Virus record (IMG/VR): IMGVR_UViG_3300030102_002537
Location: 1 to 37,229 of that record
Length of the DNA: 37,229 nt
DNA from: a virus
Reading direction: 5' to 3' (one strand)
How positions within the stretch are numbered: the stretch's first letter is position 1; each line of letters opens with the position of its first letter. Positions 31,828 to 37,229 of the stretch are shown piece by piece. Below the pieces are notes generated by a model, which saw nothing but the letters and a program-made list of their open reading frames with translations, made no database searches and was not told where the DNA came from. The position numbers were made by a program, and so were the translations under genes.

Positions 31828-31973
31828 TGAAAGACTGCGTTCACGTCTACATACTACCTGAGCCTAGTAAACAACTTGGTTCTGAATACAAAGCAAAGTG
31901 TAGTAAGTGTGGTAAACAACAGTTACACAGAAACTATCACAGTTCTAACCATATCTGGAAAAAACGAGGCTAA
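31827..31973 (+). CDS. Zinc-ribbon small protein, 48 residues
   Basis: GTG at 31827 overlaps the previous TAG. Product starts (M)KDCVHVYILPEPSK and has Cys-Ser-Lys-Cys-Gly (about residues 25-29) and later His residues, the look of a single treble-clef or zinc ribbon with C4-H6 as the other ligands. Last gene of the rightward arm; its TAA overlaps the stop of the convergent resolvase-like gene. Confidence 0.65.
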   Translation: MKDCVHVYILPEPSKQLGSEYKAKCSKCGKQQLHRNYHSSNHIWKKRG

Positions 31974-32353
31974 AGATTTAAATGAATCGTAGAGTCAAGA
32001 CTTGCTTTGATACGCATCTCTTCTTTCCTAATGTCTTTTGTAAGGTTTAAGAAAGTTTCCAACTCCATGGTGACTAAATGCTTTGCAACCTTGTCATTGA
32101 CTTTGTGTGTCTGACATACGATAGGTATCTTATTGGTAGCAATACCAGCTTTCCTAGCTTGCTCCACAGCTTTTAGTGTTCTTGCACTTACAACCTTGCC
32201 TGCTTTTACTTCAGCAGCAAACTTAATAGTTTCTACATCCGGCACATCACCAGAGTGTCTACCAGTTACAGGGTTACGTTGTGCTTTGACTTTATCTCCA
32301 CCAAGAAATTCAGCCCACTTTCTCTCCCAGTTTTTCCACACGTTATTCTTCAT
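31970..32353 (-). CDS. PD-(D/E)XK nuclease, Holliday-junction-resolvase-like, 127 residues
   Basis: Product has Glu10 in the first helix (WERKWAEFLGG), Asp36/Asp39 (SGDVPDVE) and Glu48-Val-Lys50 (FAAEVKAGK): the complete E...PD...ExK nuclease signature. Small size and single domain fit archaeal/phage Hjc-type resolvases or related repair nucleases; substrate is inferred. ATG at 32353 follows AAGGAGG. It is the last gene of the leftward arm and converges with the structural arm. It likely processes replication/recombination junctions before packaging. Confidence 0.75.
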   Translation of the reverse strand: MKNNVWKNWERKWAEFLGGDKVKAQRNPVTGRHSGDVPDVETIKFAAEVKAGKVVSARTLKAVEQARKAGIATNKIPIVCQTHKVNDKVAKHLVTMELETFLNLTKDIRKEEMRIKASLDSTIHLNL

Positions 32354-32437
32354 AGTTCCTCCTTGGACAAATAGAATTTTTTTTAAGAATGTCTAATTAA
32401 TATTACGGACAGTTTGGTTTGCATGAATTTAGAATGT

Positions 32438-32722
32438 TTAATTCTCAGAATGTATCACAACATTGTCCATAAATACAGGGGTAAGTGGACCAACGTATGA
32501 ACCGTTTACATTGAACTCAAAGTATTCACTGGCTTCATCGTGAGTCATACCATCTCTATCTACTAATACTTGTAAACATCTCTGTTTGTCGTATACAGCG
32601 ATTGTTTTGTTGAATTGGTACCCAACGCCTATGAAAGCCTCATCAAACCCGTCAGCGAGCATTATTTCAATGTCAGGGTTATCTCTCAAAAGAGTTTGAT
32701 TTAGTGTTAGTGGTCTATCCAT
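32438..32722 (-). CDS. Conserved marine-phage protein, 94 residues, uncharacterised
   Basis: The product shows the pattern LADGFDEAFIGVGYQFNK, IAVYDKQRCLQVLVDRDGMT, EYFEFNVNGSYVGPLTPVF, which I recognise from many marine phage genomes but without an established function. Compact alpha-beta. ATG at 32722 overlaps the stop of the upstream small membrane-protein gene by 8 bp. Confidence 0.8.
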   Translation of the reverse strand: MDRPLTLNQTLLRDNPDIEIMLADGFDEAFIGVGYQFNKTIAVYDKQRCLQVLVDRDGMTHDEASEYFEFNVNGSYVGPLTPVFMDNVVIHSEN

Positions 32723-32873
32723 CTGGGGATTCTAAAACTTTCATACCTAAGGCTATAATTCCTCCTGTACATCCCGTGGCTATCTCTGTATAGCCTTGCC
32801 ACACACCAACAGCACTTAATATACCTAAGACGATAATCGCTAAAAAAATCTGGGGTCTAAGTTTGCCCATCAT
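32715..32873 (-). CDS. Small membrane protein with two hydrophobic segments, 52 residues
   Basis: ATG at 32873 with TAGGAG 6 nt upstream; a second ATG follows directly. Product MMGKLRPQIFLAIIVLGILS then GVWQGYTEIATG and a second hydrophobic segment CTGGIIALGMKVL. Two short membrane helices with a polar turn resemble a class II holin, but similar proteins are common in marine phages away from lysis genes, so holin is only a possibility. Confidence 0.65.
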   Translation of the reverse strand: MMGKLRPQIFLAIIVLGILSAVGVWQGYTEIATGCTGGIIALGMKVLESPDG

Positions 32874-33289
32874 TTTAAACTCCTACACTTGTTTACCATT
32901 GCTAAGAATACTTCTTTGACCTCTAATAATACACCATAACTTCTTTTACCGTTAGTATCGGTGTCACCCATGGGTACTCTTTCTTTGTTCCATGTAAGTT
33001 CTTGAAGTATCTGTGTTGGTATTATCATGGCACCAAACTTGTTGCCTTTACTATCAGCAAAGACATGGACTTGGTAGTCTGCTTCAGTAACATTTAGCCC
33101 TGTACTTTGACCTCTACGTTCATCGTATAGTTCCACAGCAATTTTCTTTGTGCGAGACCATATATCACGCTCAGTCTTTATCTCAACTAAGCGTCCAAAA
33201 AGTTGAGAGAACCAATGTTCCGACTCCTGACCAAACTCCAAGTCATGCCTAAAGTCATAGTTTTGTTTAGAGTTACTTTCCAAACTCAC
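32870..33289 (-). CDS. PD-(D/E)XK-type nuclease-like protein, 139 residues
   Basis: GTG start at 33289 after GGGAG. Contains ESEHWFSQLFGRLVEIKTER with Glu36-Ile-Lys38 as the ExK half of a PD-(D/E)XK site, followed by KKIAVELYDERRGQSTGLNV and TEADYQVHVF; this 'VEIKT...E...G..ST.G...T.ADY' order is found in a small phage nuclease family. The acidic residue for the first half-site is probably Glu22 or Glu24. Lies between the Cas4/RecB-like nuclease and the small membrane protein, overlapping both neighbours. Confidence 0.65.
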   Translation of the reverse strand: MSLESNSKQNYDFRHDLEFGQESEHWFSQLFGRLVEIKTERDIWSRTKKIAVELYDERRGQSTGLNVTEADYQVHVFADSKGNKFGAMIIPTQILQELTWNKERVPMGDTDTNGKRSYGVLLEVKEVFLAMVNKCRSLK

Positions 33290-34025
33290 ATATCTCCCAG
33301 AATGAACACCACTTCTGTGTGCAAGCCCAACTACCTTCTGGTGCAGGCATAAACACTTGATTGTTTATTCCAGATTTAACGTGTTCAATACGTTTGTTAA
33401 CTCTGTCTTTGTGGTCTTGTGTCACCTCGGCGTGATGGTAGAAAGTCTTTGGTGTGTCCAAGTCTTGAACCACAGCCATTCCAACCTTGTCTACGTTAGC
33501 CATGTCTGCATACTTTACAAGTTGCACATCCCTAGTCAGGTCAGGTGTCACGTTTCGTTTCTTGACTTTGTTGTCGACAATAACGCCATCGACAGTGATA
33601 AAGTCAGCAAAGCCTTTGAACTCTTCACCATCGTTATCAACTTGCACAAGTTCTACTTGCACTTCTTTAGCCTTGAACTTATCACCAAAGTCTTTGTGGT
33701 AAGTTGCAGCAAGTTTAGATGTTCTATCCTTGCTCTTGTCTTTTGTAATGTCATCCTTCTCCCAATCAAACGTGTCGCTGTCCTGTTCTTTTTGATGAAC
33801 ATCAACAGCAAAGTCTACGAATTGACTTTGAGTTAGACCATTGTTTGTCTGTGCCTGCAGAGAGAAATGTTCGTTGGCAGCATTGTCAACGCTTGTCCCT
33901 CTGAGTACAGCACTACCCATCTTCTCAGGGATACCTTCGACATACCTGTAGTAGTATTGCATACCACAAGTCATGTACTTTCGTATCTGAGATACAGATA
34001 GATAGCTTCTAATTGTACCTTTCAT
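33273..34025 (-). CDS. RecB/Cas4-like exonuclease with iron-sulphur cysteines, 250 residues
   Basis: Core nuclease motifs: Asp141 (GFADFITVDG), Asp151-Asn-Lys153 (VIVDNKVKKR) and Gln168...Tyr172 (QLVKYADM). Four cysteines are placed as in AddB/Cas4 enzymes: Cys20 in the N-terminal helix (YMTCGMQYYY) and Cys235, Cys240 and Cys246 near the C-terminus (WACTQKWCSFWEIC), which would staple a 4Fe-4S cluster. Size fits stand-alone Cas4-type exonucleases. ATG 34025 follows GGAGG. It likely trims DNA ends in phage recombination; no cas genes or CRISPR arrays are nearby. Confidence 0.82.
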   Translation of the reverse strand: MKGTIRSYLSVSQIRKYMTCGMQYYYRYVEGIPEKMGSAVLRGTSVDNAANEHFSLQAQTNNGLTQSQFVDFAVDVHQKEQDSDTFDWEKDDITKDKSKDRTSKLAATYHKDFGDKFKAKEVQVELVQVDNDGEEFKGFADFITVDGVIVDNKVKKRNVTPDLTRDVQLVKYADMANVDKVGMAVVQDLDTPKTFYHHAEVTQDHKDRVNKRIEHVKSGINNQVFMPAPEGSWACTQKWCSFWEICEFGK

Positions 34026-34037
34026 GTAACCTCCTAA

Positions 34038-34331
34038 TCACACTATGTTTAATTTATTTACTTGTTCTACACAGTAATCACAAGTCATTGGCTGTTCCCA
34101 TTTGCATTTGCCTTTGGGACCCCATATACAACCTTTCATACCGTGTAAATTCCTCAACCATTCTTCCATGTGTTCAAGCATTGTCATTTTTTCCCAGAAT
34201 TTTTCCCAACGTTCTTCATCCTCGACAACTTCACCTTGAAAATATAATTCTTTGAATTCATCTGTGCACCATGCAAGACCAGCTTTTAACTGACCCATTG
34301 ATTTCTCTTTGTCTGTAAAGTCTACTCCCAT
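34038..34331 (-). CDS. Four-cysteine (zinc-finger-like) protein, 97 residues
   Basis: The product is helical and Trp/Glu-rich in the middle (ERWEKFWEKMTMLEHMEEWL) with a C-terminal cluster Cys68, Cys76, Cys84 and Cys87 (GCIWGPKGKC ... TCDYC), fitting one zinc site. Start overlaps the helicase-loader stop by 10 bp. It could be an accessory in DNA replication; no named family. Confidence 0.65.
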   Translation of the reverse strand: MGVDFTDKEKSMGQLKAGLAWCTDEFKELYFQGEVVEDEERWEKFWEKMTMLEHMEEWLRNLHGMKGCIWGPKGKCKWEQPMTCDYCVEQVNKLNIV

Positions 34332-35344
34332 GGTAGTTCATCCCTCTCTTCTTGTCTCATACTCTCAGTCTCACCAAGAACTACAAGCGTGCTGACCATC
34401 ACATCTTTGAATCTATCTACCACAGCAAAGTCAAACACTTGCTCCAGTTCATCCAAAGAAAAGTTAGATGTAATCATCGTCCTCATTCTTCTTGAGTACC
34501 TGTAATCTAATATCTCATAGAACAGAGACCTCACATAGTCAGTTGAGTATTCCCTGCCTAAGTCATCAATGATTAGATGCTTTACATTTTTAAGATGGTT
34601 TACATACTCATCATACTTATCGGTGTCCATGTAGGACTTTACCTTTGATGCGAGTTCTGCTGATGTCATGTAGACAACCATTTCTTTTCTACCAATTATC
34701 CAAGATACAGATGCTTTGGCAAGATGAGTCTTACCCACACCAACATTACCAAGCATAACCATCCAAGGACTTTTATGTCCACTTGCCCAGTCAAATGCAG
34801 ATTCTTTTGCAATCTTGCACTCATCAGTCCTGAGTTCATAGTTGTTGAATCTTTGGAAAGTGGTCTCGCCTAGACCAGACACACCCCAAAGATACTTGCT
34901 GTAGTCAGCTTTATTTAACTTACATATACAAGCAAACAGCCTGCCAAAGTTTGGGTCACCAACAGGAAAAGTTCCTGACAGCCAACCGGTCCCACCACAG
35001 ACACACACTGATGGTGTCTTGAAAGGTTTGCCTGCATTAGCTTTTGCTCTTTCGTTATAGTCTTGAGTGTTCTTGACGTGTCTTTCTGTAACAAGAATTT
35101 CAACTTTAGTTCTCACACTCTTTGGTAATCTCTTCCAAGGGATAGCAGGATAACCTGCCTCAACTGCTTCATTCGGTGTTAGATTGCCCGGAATGCAGGT
35201 CTCTATCAATTCCTCAGTAAATGCTTTGACTTCTTCTGGCGAGGTCATTGAGTTTGGAATCTTTAAACTTGTTCCCCGAACTATCGCTGAGTCTTCTTCC
35301 TCTTTGAGTTTTTTGACCAGTTGGTCGTATTTCATTTCTTTCAT
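34322..35344 (-). CDS. DnaC/IstB-type AAA+ helicase loader
   Basis: Walker A GNVGVGKT (residues 199-206), Walker B HLIIDDLG (256-263), sensor-1 MITSN (290-294) and an arginine-finger candidate VVDRF (308-312) place it with DnaC/DnaI/IstB ATPases. A CxC...CxC zinc site (114, 116, 139, 141) precedes the ATPase core, as in DnaI-like loaders. It would load the host replicative helicase on phage DNA. The first ~44 codons overlap the end of the initiator gene in another frame; the ATG at 35344 has only a weak AAAGG before it, so a shorter start is possible. Confidence 0.85.
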   Translation of the reverse strand: MKEMKYDQLVKKLKEEEDSAIVRGTSLKIPNSMTSPEEVKAFTEELIETCIPGNLTPNEAVEAGYPAIPWKRLPKSVRTKVEILVTERHVKNTQDYNERAKANAGKPFKTPSVCVCGGTGWLSGTFPVGDPNFGRLFACICKLNKADYSKYLWGVSGLGETTFQRFNNYELRTDECKIAKESAFDWASGHKSPWMVMLGNVGVGKTHLAKASVSWIIGRKEMVVYMTSAELASKVKSYMDTDKYDEYVNHLKNVKHLIIDDLGREYSTDYVRSLFYEILDYRYSRRMRTMITSNFSLDELEQVFDFAVVDRFKDVMVSTLVVLGETESMRQEERDELPWE

Positions 35345-35792
35345 ATTCTTTTGCCTTTCTTAGCCATGTCCTCAACCTCAAGTATGGGACAAATGTTTTT
35401 GGTTTAGTAGCCACCTCCCAGTAAGAACAAAACTCCTCAACAATATATTCTATGTTCTTATCTTTAAATTCGTCTTTGACAAATTGTATCTGTCTCTCTG
35501 TTAGATACTTAGTATCTTTAGTAACAAGTAACTTGTTACAGAAACTGTTAAATCTGTCTATCCATGTCTCTTCTGTCACCCTTTTGTCACCCTTTTTGTC
35601 ACCCTTTATTTCATACACTTGAATGTTACCTCTTCCTGTTTTATTGCTTATTCTATCAACTAACCCATCAGCCATCATTACCTTTAACTTTCTTTGTACT
35701 GACCTCTTTGAGACACCGACTGCATCTGAGATACCTGCAATAGATATCTCAGACTTGTCTTTTAACAATGTAATGATTTTCTTTTCAATCAT
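35214..35792 (-). CDS. Winged-helix replication initiator candidate, 192 residues
   Basis: N-terminal winged helix-turn-helix (residues ~1-65: ISIAGISDAVGVSKRSVQRK, LKVMMADGLVDRI) followed by a helical segment (RFNSFCNKLLVTKDTKYLTE; YVPYLRLRTWLR-like end) and a basic, disordered tail. Position directly before a DnaC-type loader is the classical phage layout for an O-like or DnaD-like origin-binding protein. Its last ~44 codons overlap the loader gene by 131 bp. Alternative: a transcriptional regulator. Start overlaps the preceding gene by four bases. Confidence 0.68.
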   Translation of the reverse strand: MIEKKIITLLKDKSEISIAGISDAVGVSKRSVQRKLKVMMADGLVDRISNKTGRGNIQVYEIKGDKKGDKRVTEETWIDRFNSFCNKLLVTKDTKYLTERQIQFVKDEFKDKNIEYIVEEFCSYWEVATKPKTFVPYLRLRTWLRKAKEYERNEIRPTGQKTQRGRRLSDSSGNKFKDSKLNDLARRSQSIY

Positions 35793-35986
35793 AACTTTGC
35801 TTGTGTTGTCTTAACTTCTTCTACTTCATTTATTTCAATGAAATCAGATGTGCTTCTAAGCTGACCTTCGTCATCAATCTCGCTATGCGACATATCTTTA
35901 ACTTTTTGTTTAGCTTCTTCTTTTGAGTCTGCATCAACTTCAATGACTGCATAACTCATTTGGTTGAAGTATACTTTGTATTTCAC
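35789..35986 (-). CDS. Small acidic protein, 65 residues
   Basis: GTG start at 35986 preceded by AAAGGAGC. Product (M)KYKVYFNQMSYAVIEVDADS: a beta strand pair and helix (KEEAKQKVKDM), reminiscent of small ACT- or DUF-type beta-alpha modules in phages. First gene after the structured leader at 36005-36123. Function unknown. Confidence 0.7.
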   Translation of the reverse strand: MKYKVYFNQMSYAVIEVDADSKEEAKQKVKDMSHSEIDDEGQLRSTSDFIEINEVEEVKTTQAKL

Positions 35987-36004
35987 GTTTTGCTCCTTTC
36001 TAAC

Positions 36005-36032
36005 GAGGGGCAGGGAAATTTCCCAACCCCTC
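36005..36032 (-). terminator. Hairpin between structured leader and ribosome binding site
   Basis: GAGGGG (36032-36027 read leftward) pairs with CCCCTC (36010-36005); inside is the palindrome GGGAAATTTCCC. It lies 10 nt before AAAGGAGC of the GTG-start gene at 35986. No U-tract follows, so it may act as a translational or attenuating hairpin. Confidence 0.5.
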
Positions 36033-36047
36033 AGTTACTTAGTAAAC

Positions 36048-36123
36048 GGACACAGGAATAAGGCTGTTAACTGTATCTCTACCGGAGAATTACCTTATCG
36101 TTTTCTTGGAGGAACCTGTGCCC
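36048..36123 (-). ncRNA. Structured 76-nt leader element (riboswitch-like candidate)
   Basis: Read leftward, GGGCACAGG (36123-36115) pairs over 9 bp with CCTGTGTCC (36056-36048); inside are a 6-bp ATAAGG/CCTTAT helix and a small TCTC/GAGA hairpin. The outer arm is followed by TTCCTCC, which could pair with Shine-Dalgarno sequences. With the hairpin at 36005-36032 it fills the 144-bp gap before the replication genes. No known riboswitch class is recognised. Confidence 0.45.
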
Positions 36124-36130
36124 GATTAAA

Positions 36131-36343
36131 TTAATTAATTGGTTGTAGGTTTTCGATAGAGCCGGCATCTTCAAGTCTACTCATGAAGTCATCGATAGAC
36201 TCCTTAGTAATCTTGATGTGAGTACCGACCTTGATTGACTTTATCTTGTTTTCTCTTATCAAGTCGTAAAGTCTGTTTCTACCTATACCCATTAGTTCTT
36301 TAGCCTCGAGGACTGTGTAAAGCATTTTATCCATTGTCTTCAC
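36131..36343 (-). CDS. Excisionase-type helix-turn-helix protein, 70 residues
   Basis: Contains YTVLEAKELMGIGRNRLYDL ... IKSIKVGTHIKITKESIDDF, the MerR-like winged helix-turn-helix of the excisionase/DNA-binding family. GTG 36343 has GGAG at 6-nt spacing; ATG 36334 is the alternative start. No integrase is present, so a regulatory (operator- or origin-binding) role is more likely than excision. Overlaps the upstream gene by 17 bp. Confidence 0.78.
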   Translation of the reverse strand: MKTMDKMLYTVLEAKELMGIGRNRLYDLIRENKIKSIKVGTHIKITKESIDDFMSRLEDAGSIENLQPIN

Positions 36344-36875
36344 TCAATTCTCCAAGTAGTTCTTCAGCACCTAATACTGCTTTCCTAACTACTCTGGCTG
36401 CAGTTTCACTCTTCATGAAACCTGCTGATACTAATCCCTCACAGTGAGGTGCTAGTTCAATCAGGGCTTTCACAGCAACCTGTCTTTCAATAGACCTGTT
36501 CCTGCCATCCACACTGCCACCTGATGAGGCAACAGGCACGGATACTTTTTCAGTAGATTCTACTGATTGTCCACCGTCAACTGGTTCCCATGACTGAATG
36601 TCATAGTAAAGTGTTCCTGTTCCACTTTGATTTATGGAAAGAACAGCAATACCTTTGGCTCCTACTGACAGTGCGTGAGGTGGGTTCCAGAACCCATTGA
36701 CCTCTTCAAGAATTACTTGATTGAAGTCTCTGTCTCTAACAGGATATTTACCCTGCATCTTTACAGTTACCTCAACTGGTAAGTAAGTTGCCCGTTGTCC
36801 TTTCATCTCAGATACTGACAATTCAATACTGTCATTCTCGTGAGCATAAGGATTGGACAAATTTTCAGTTGTCAT
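36327..36875 (-). CDS. Early protein, 182 residues, unknown
   Basis: ATG at 36875 with AAAGGAG. First half (residues 10-100) is beta-rich (SIELSVSEMKGQRATYLPVE; TLYYDIQSWEPVDGG); the second half is a polar linker then a helical domain (IERQVAVKALIELAPH; RVVRKAVLGAEELLG) with an acidic end. An OB-like single-strand-binding role is conceivable from layout but no SSB motif is seen. A promoter and the 12-mer motif lie just upstream. Confidence 0.65.
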   Translation of the reverse strand: MTTENLSNPYAHENDSIELSVSEMKGQRATYLPVEVTVKMQGKYPVRDRDFNQVILEEVNGFWNPPHALSVGAKGIAVLSINQSGTGTLYYDIQSWEPVDGGQSVESTEKVSVPVASSGGSVDGRNRSIERQVAVKALIELAPHCEGLVSAGFMKSETAARVVRKAVLGAEELLGELSEDNG

Positions 36876-36900
36876 ATTAACTCCTTTAACTGATTATTAT

Positions 36901-36912
36901 TTACTAAAACGT
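36901..36912 (-). promoter_or_regulatory. Early-arm 12-mer motif at a predicted transcript start
   Basis: ACGTTTTAGTAA (36912-36901), 25 nt before the ATG at 36875. There is no hairpin before it; instead a promoter places the likely transcription start right at the motif. Confidence 0.65.
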
Positions 36913-36917
36913 TTTTT

Positions 36918-36946
36918 ACTATACTCTTATTTACCATTCACTGCAA
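36918..36946 (-). promoter_or_regulatory. Sigma70-like promoter for the replication operon
   Basis: TTGCAG (36946-36941), a 17-nt spacer, TATAGT (36923-36918). It lies at the 3' end of the 74-residue gene and predicts a start near 36911, at the 12-mer. Confidence 0.5.
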
Positions 36947-37151
36947 CATCAAAATTATTTGTCTTGAGAATGCCGATGATTGGTATGTAGAAATCAGGGT
37001 TCACAATGATTGGTGAGTTGTGAATATCACCGGGGTCCTTGTATGCCCACTGTTTCTTATCAATGTTCTTGGCTATAAAACTTCTTGCCTCTGGATTCTG
37101 TGATACCAGAGTTACAATCTCCTGTGTTTTATAAATAAATACTTGTTTCAT
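36927..37151 (-). CDS. Early protein, 74 residues, unknown
   Basis: Complete copy of the gene truncated at base 1. Product MKQVFIYKTQEIVTLVSQNP, with a DPGDIHNSPIIVNPDFYIPI segment; small alpha-beta protein. ATG 37151 has no strong AGGAGG, only AGGAATCA. The hairpin at 37171-37196 lies upstream. Function unknown. Confidence 0.7.
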   Translation of the reverse strand: MKQVFIYKTQEIVTLVSQNPEARSFIAKNIDKKQWAYKDPGDIHNSPIIVNPDFYIPIIGILKTNNFDVAVNGK

Positions 37152-37229
37152 AATTGATTCCTAAAAAGACACGGTGACCCTGTTACAGGTCACCGTTTTG
37201 CAAAAGTTCTAATAATGCAATGTCTTGGT
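37046..37229. repeat. Right copy of the 184-bp terminal overlap
   Basis: Matches bases 1-184 with four substitutions; closes the circle. Includes the start of the 74-residue gene and the 37171-37196 hairpin (same as 126-151). Confidence 0.9.

Noticed and set aside
33357-33836. 159-residue rightward frame
   Set aside because: Antisense shadow of the Cas4/RecB-like gene, without a binding site and with Cys/Val/Phe-rich composition.
33273-34025. CRISPR association of the Cas4-like gene
   Set aside because: No repeat-spacer array and no other cas gene in the window; stand-alone Cas4-type exonucleases are common in phages.
36048-36123. A tRNA of 76 nt
   Set aside because: Length and closing stem fit, but the interior forms a nested hairpin rather than D, anticodon and T arms, and no CCA-ready acceptor pattern or T-loop is present.
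36131-36343. Lysogeny module implied by an excisionase-type protein
   Set aside because: No integrase, repressor pair or attachment site seen; the same helix-turn-helix fold is widely used as a regulator.

Overview
The window looks like an essentially complete, circularly assembled genome of a marine-type tailed phage (Caudoviricetes) with a short-tailed (podovirus-like) gene set. Evidence: the first 184 bases recur at the right end (37046-37229) with only four substitutions, and the gene cut off at base 1 is whole at the right end. The unique length is therefore about 37,045 bp. There is a small terminase, large terminase, portal, scaffold and capsid series, but no tape-measure or tail-tube gene of the long-tailed type. 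The fibre repeats (TSTAAELNILDG), kelch-like fibre, DUF5824/DUF6321-like proteins and several small conserved proteins are typical of uncultured marine phage genomes. The DNA is AT-rich. The host cannot be named from the sequence.

Layout: two divergent transcription arms start from a non-coding control region at about 5.45-6.3 kb. The rightward arm (6310-31973, + strand) is the structural arm: small terminase, a 390-bp gene-free repeat- and G-rich block (pac/cos candidate), large terminase, portal, two small structural proteins, a 1,414-residue virion protein, scaffold, major capsid protein, decoration-like protein, small connector proteins, fibres, tail adaptor proteins, a nuclease-like protein, another fibre, and then a run of very small lysine-rich proteins ending in a membrane-anchored beta protein.

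The leftward arm (- strand) begins at a sigma70-like promoter near 6.24 kb, runs down to base 1, continues across the circle junction, and proceeds from 37.15 kb to 31.97 kb. Its first product is an apparent non-coding RNA of about 0.75 kb. Then come about ten small genes, each separated by a repeated cassette (perfect hairpin plus the 12-mer NCGTNTTAGTAA), a DUF932-like protein, and a GHKL-fold ATPase. Across the junction are an unknown 182-residue protein, an excisionase-type helix-turn-helix protein, a structured leader RNA candidate, a winged-helix replication initiator candidate, a DnaC-type helicase loader with a long reading-frame overlap, and three PD-(D/E)XK-type nucleases (Cas4/RecB-like with iron-sulphur cysteines, a single-domain nuclease and a resolvase-like one).

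How it works together: the early arm appears to load the host replicative helicase and process recombination or replication intermediates; no phage DNA polymerase, RNA polymerase, integrase or recognisable endolysin is visible. The late arm builds the capsid and a short tail with at least three fibre-like proteins. The most notable features are the repeated hairpin/12-mer gene cassettes of the early arm, the large structured non-coding region, and the apparent leaderless promoters at the start of both terminase genes.
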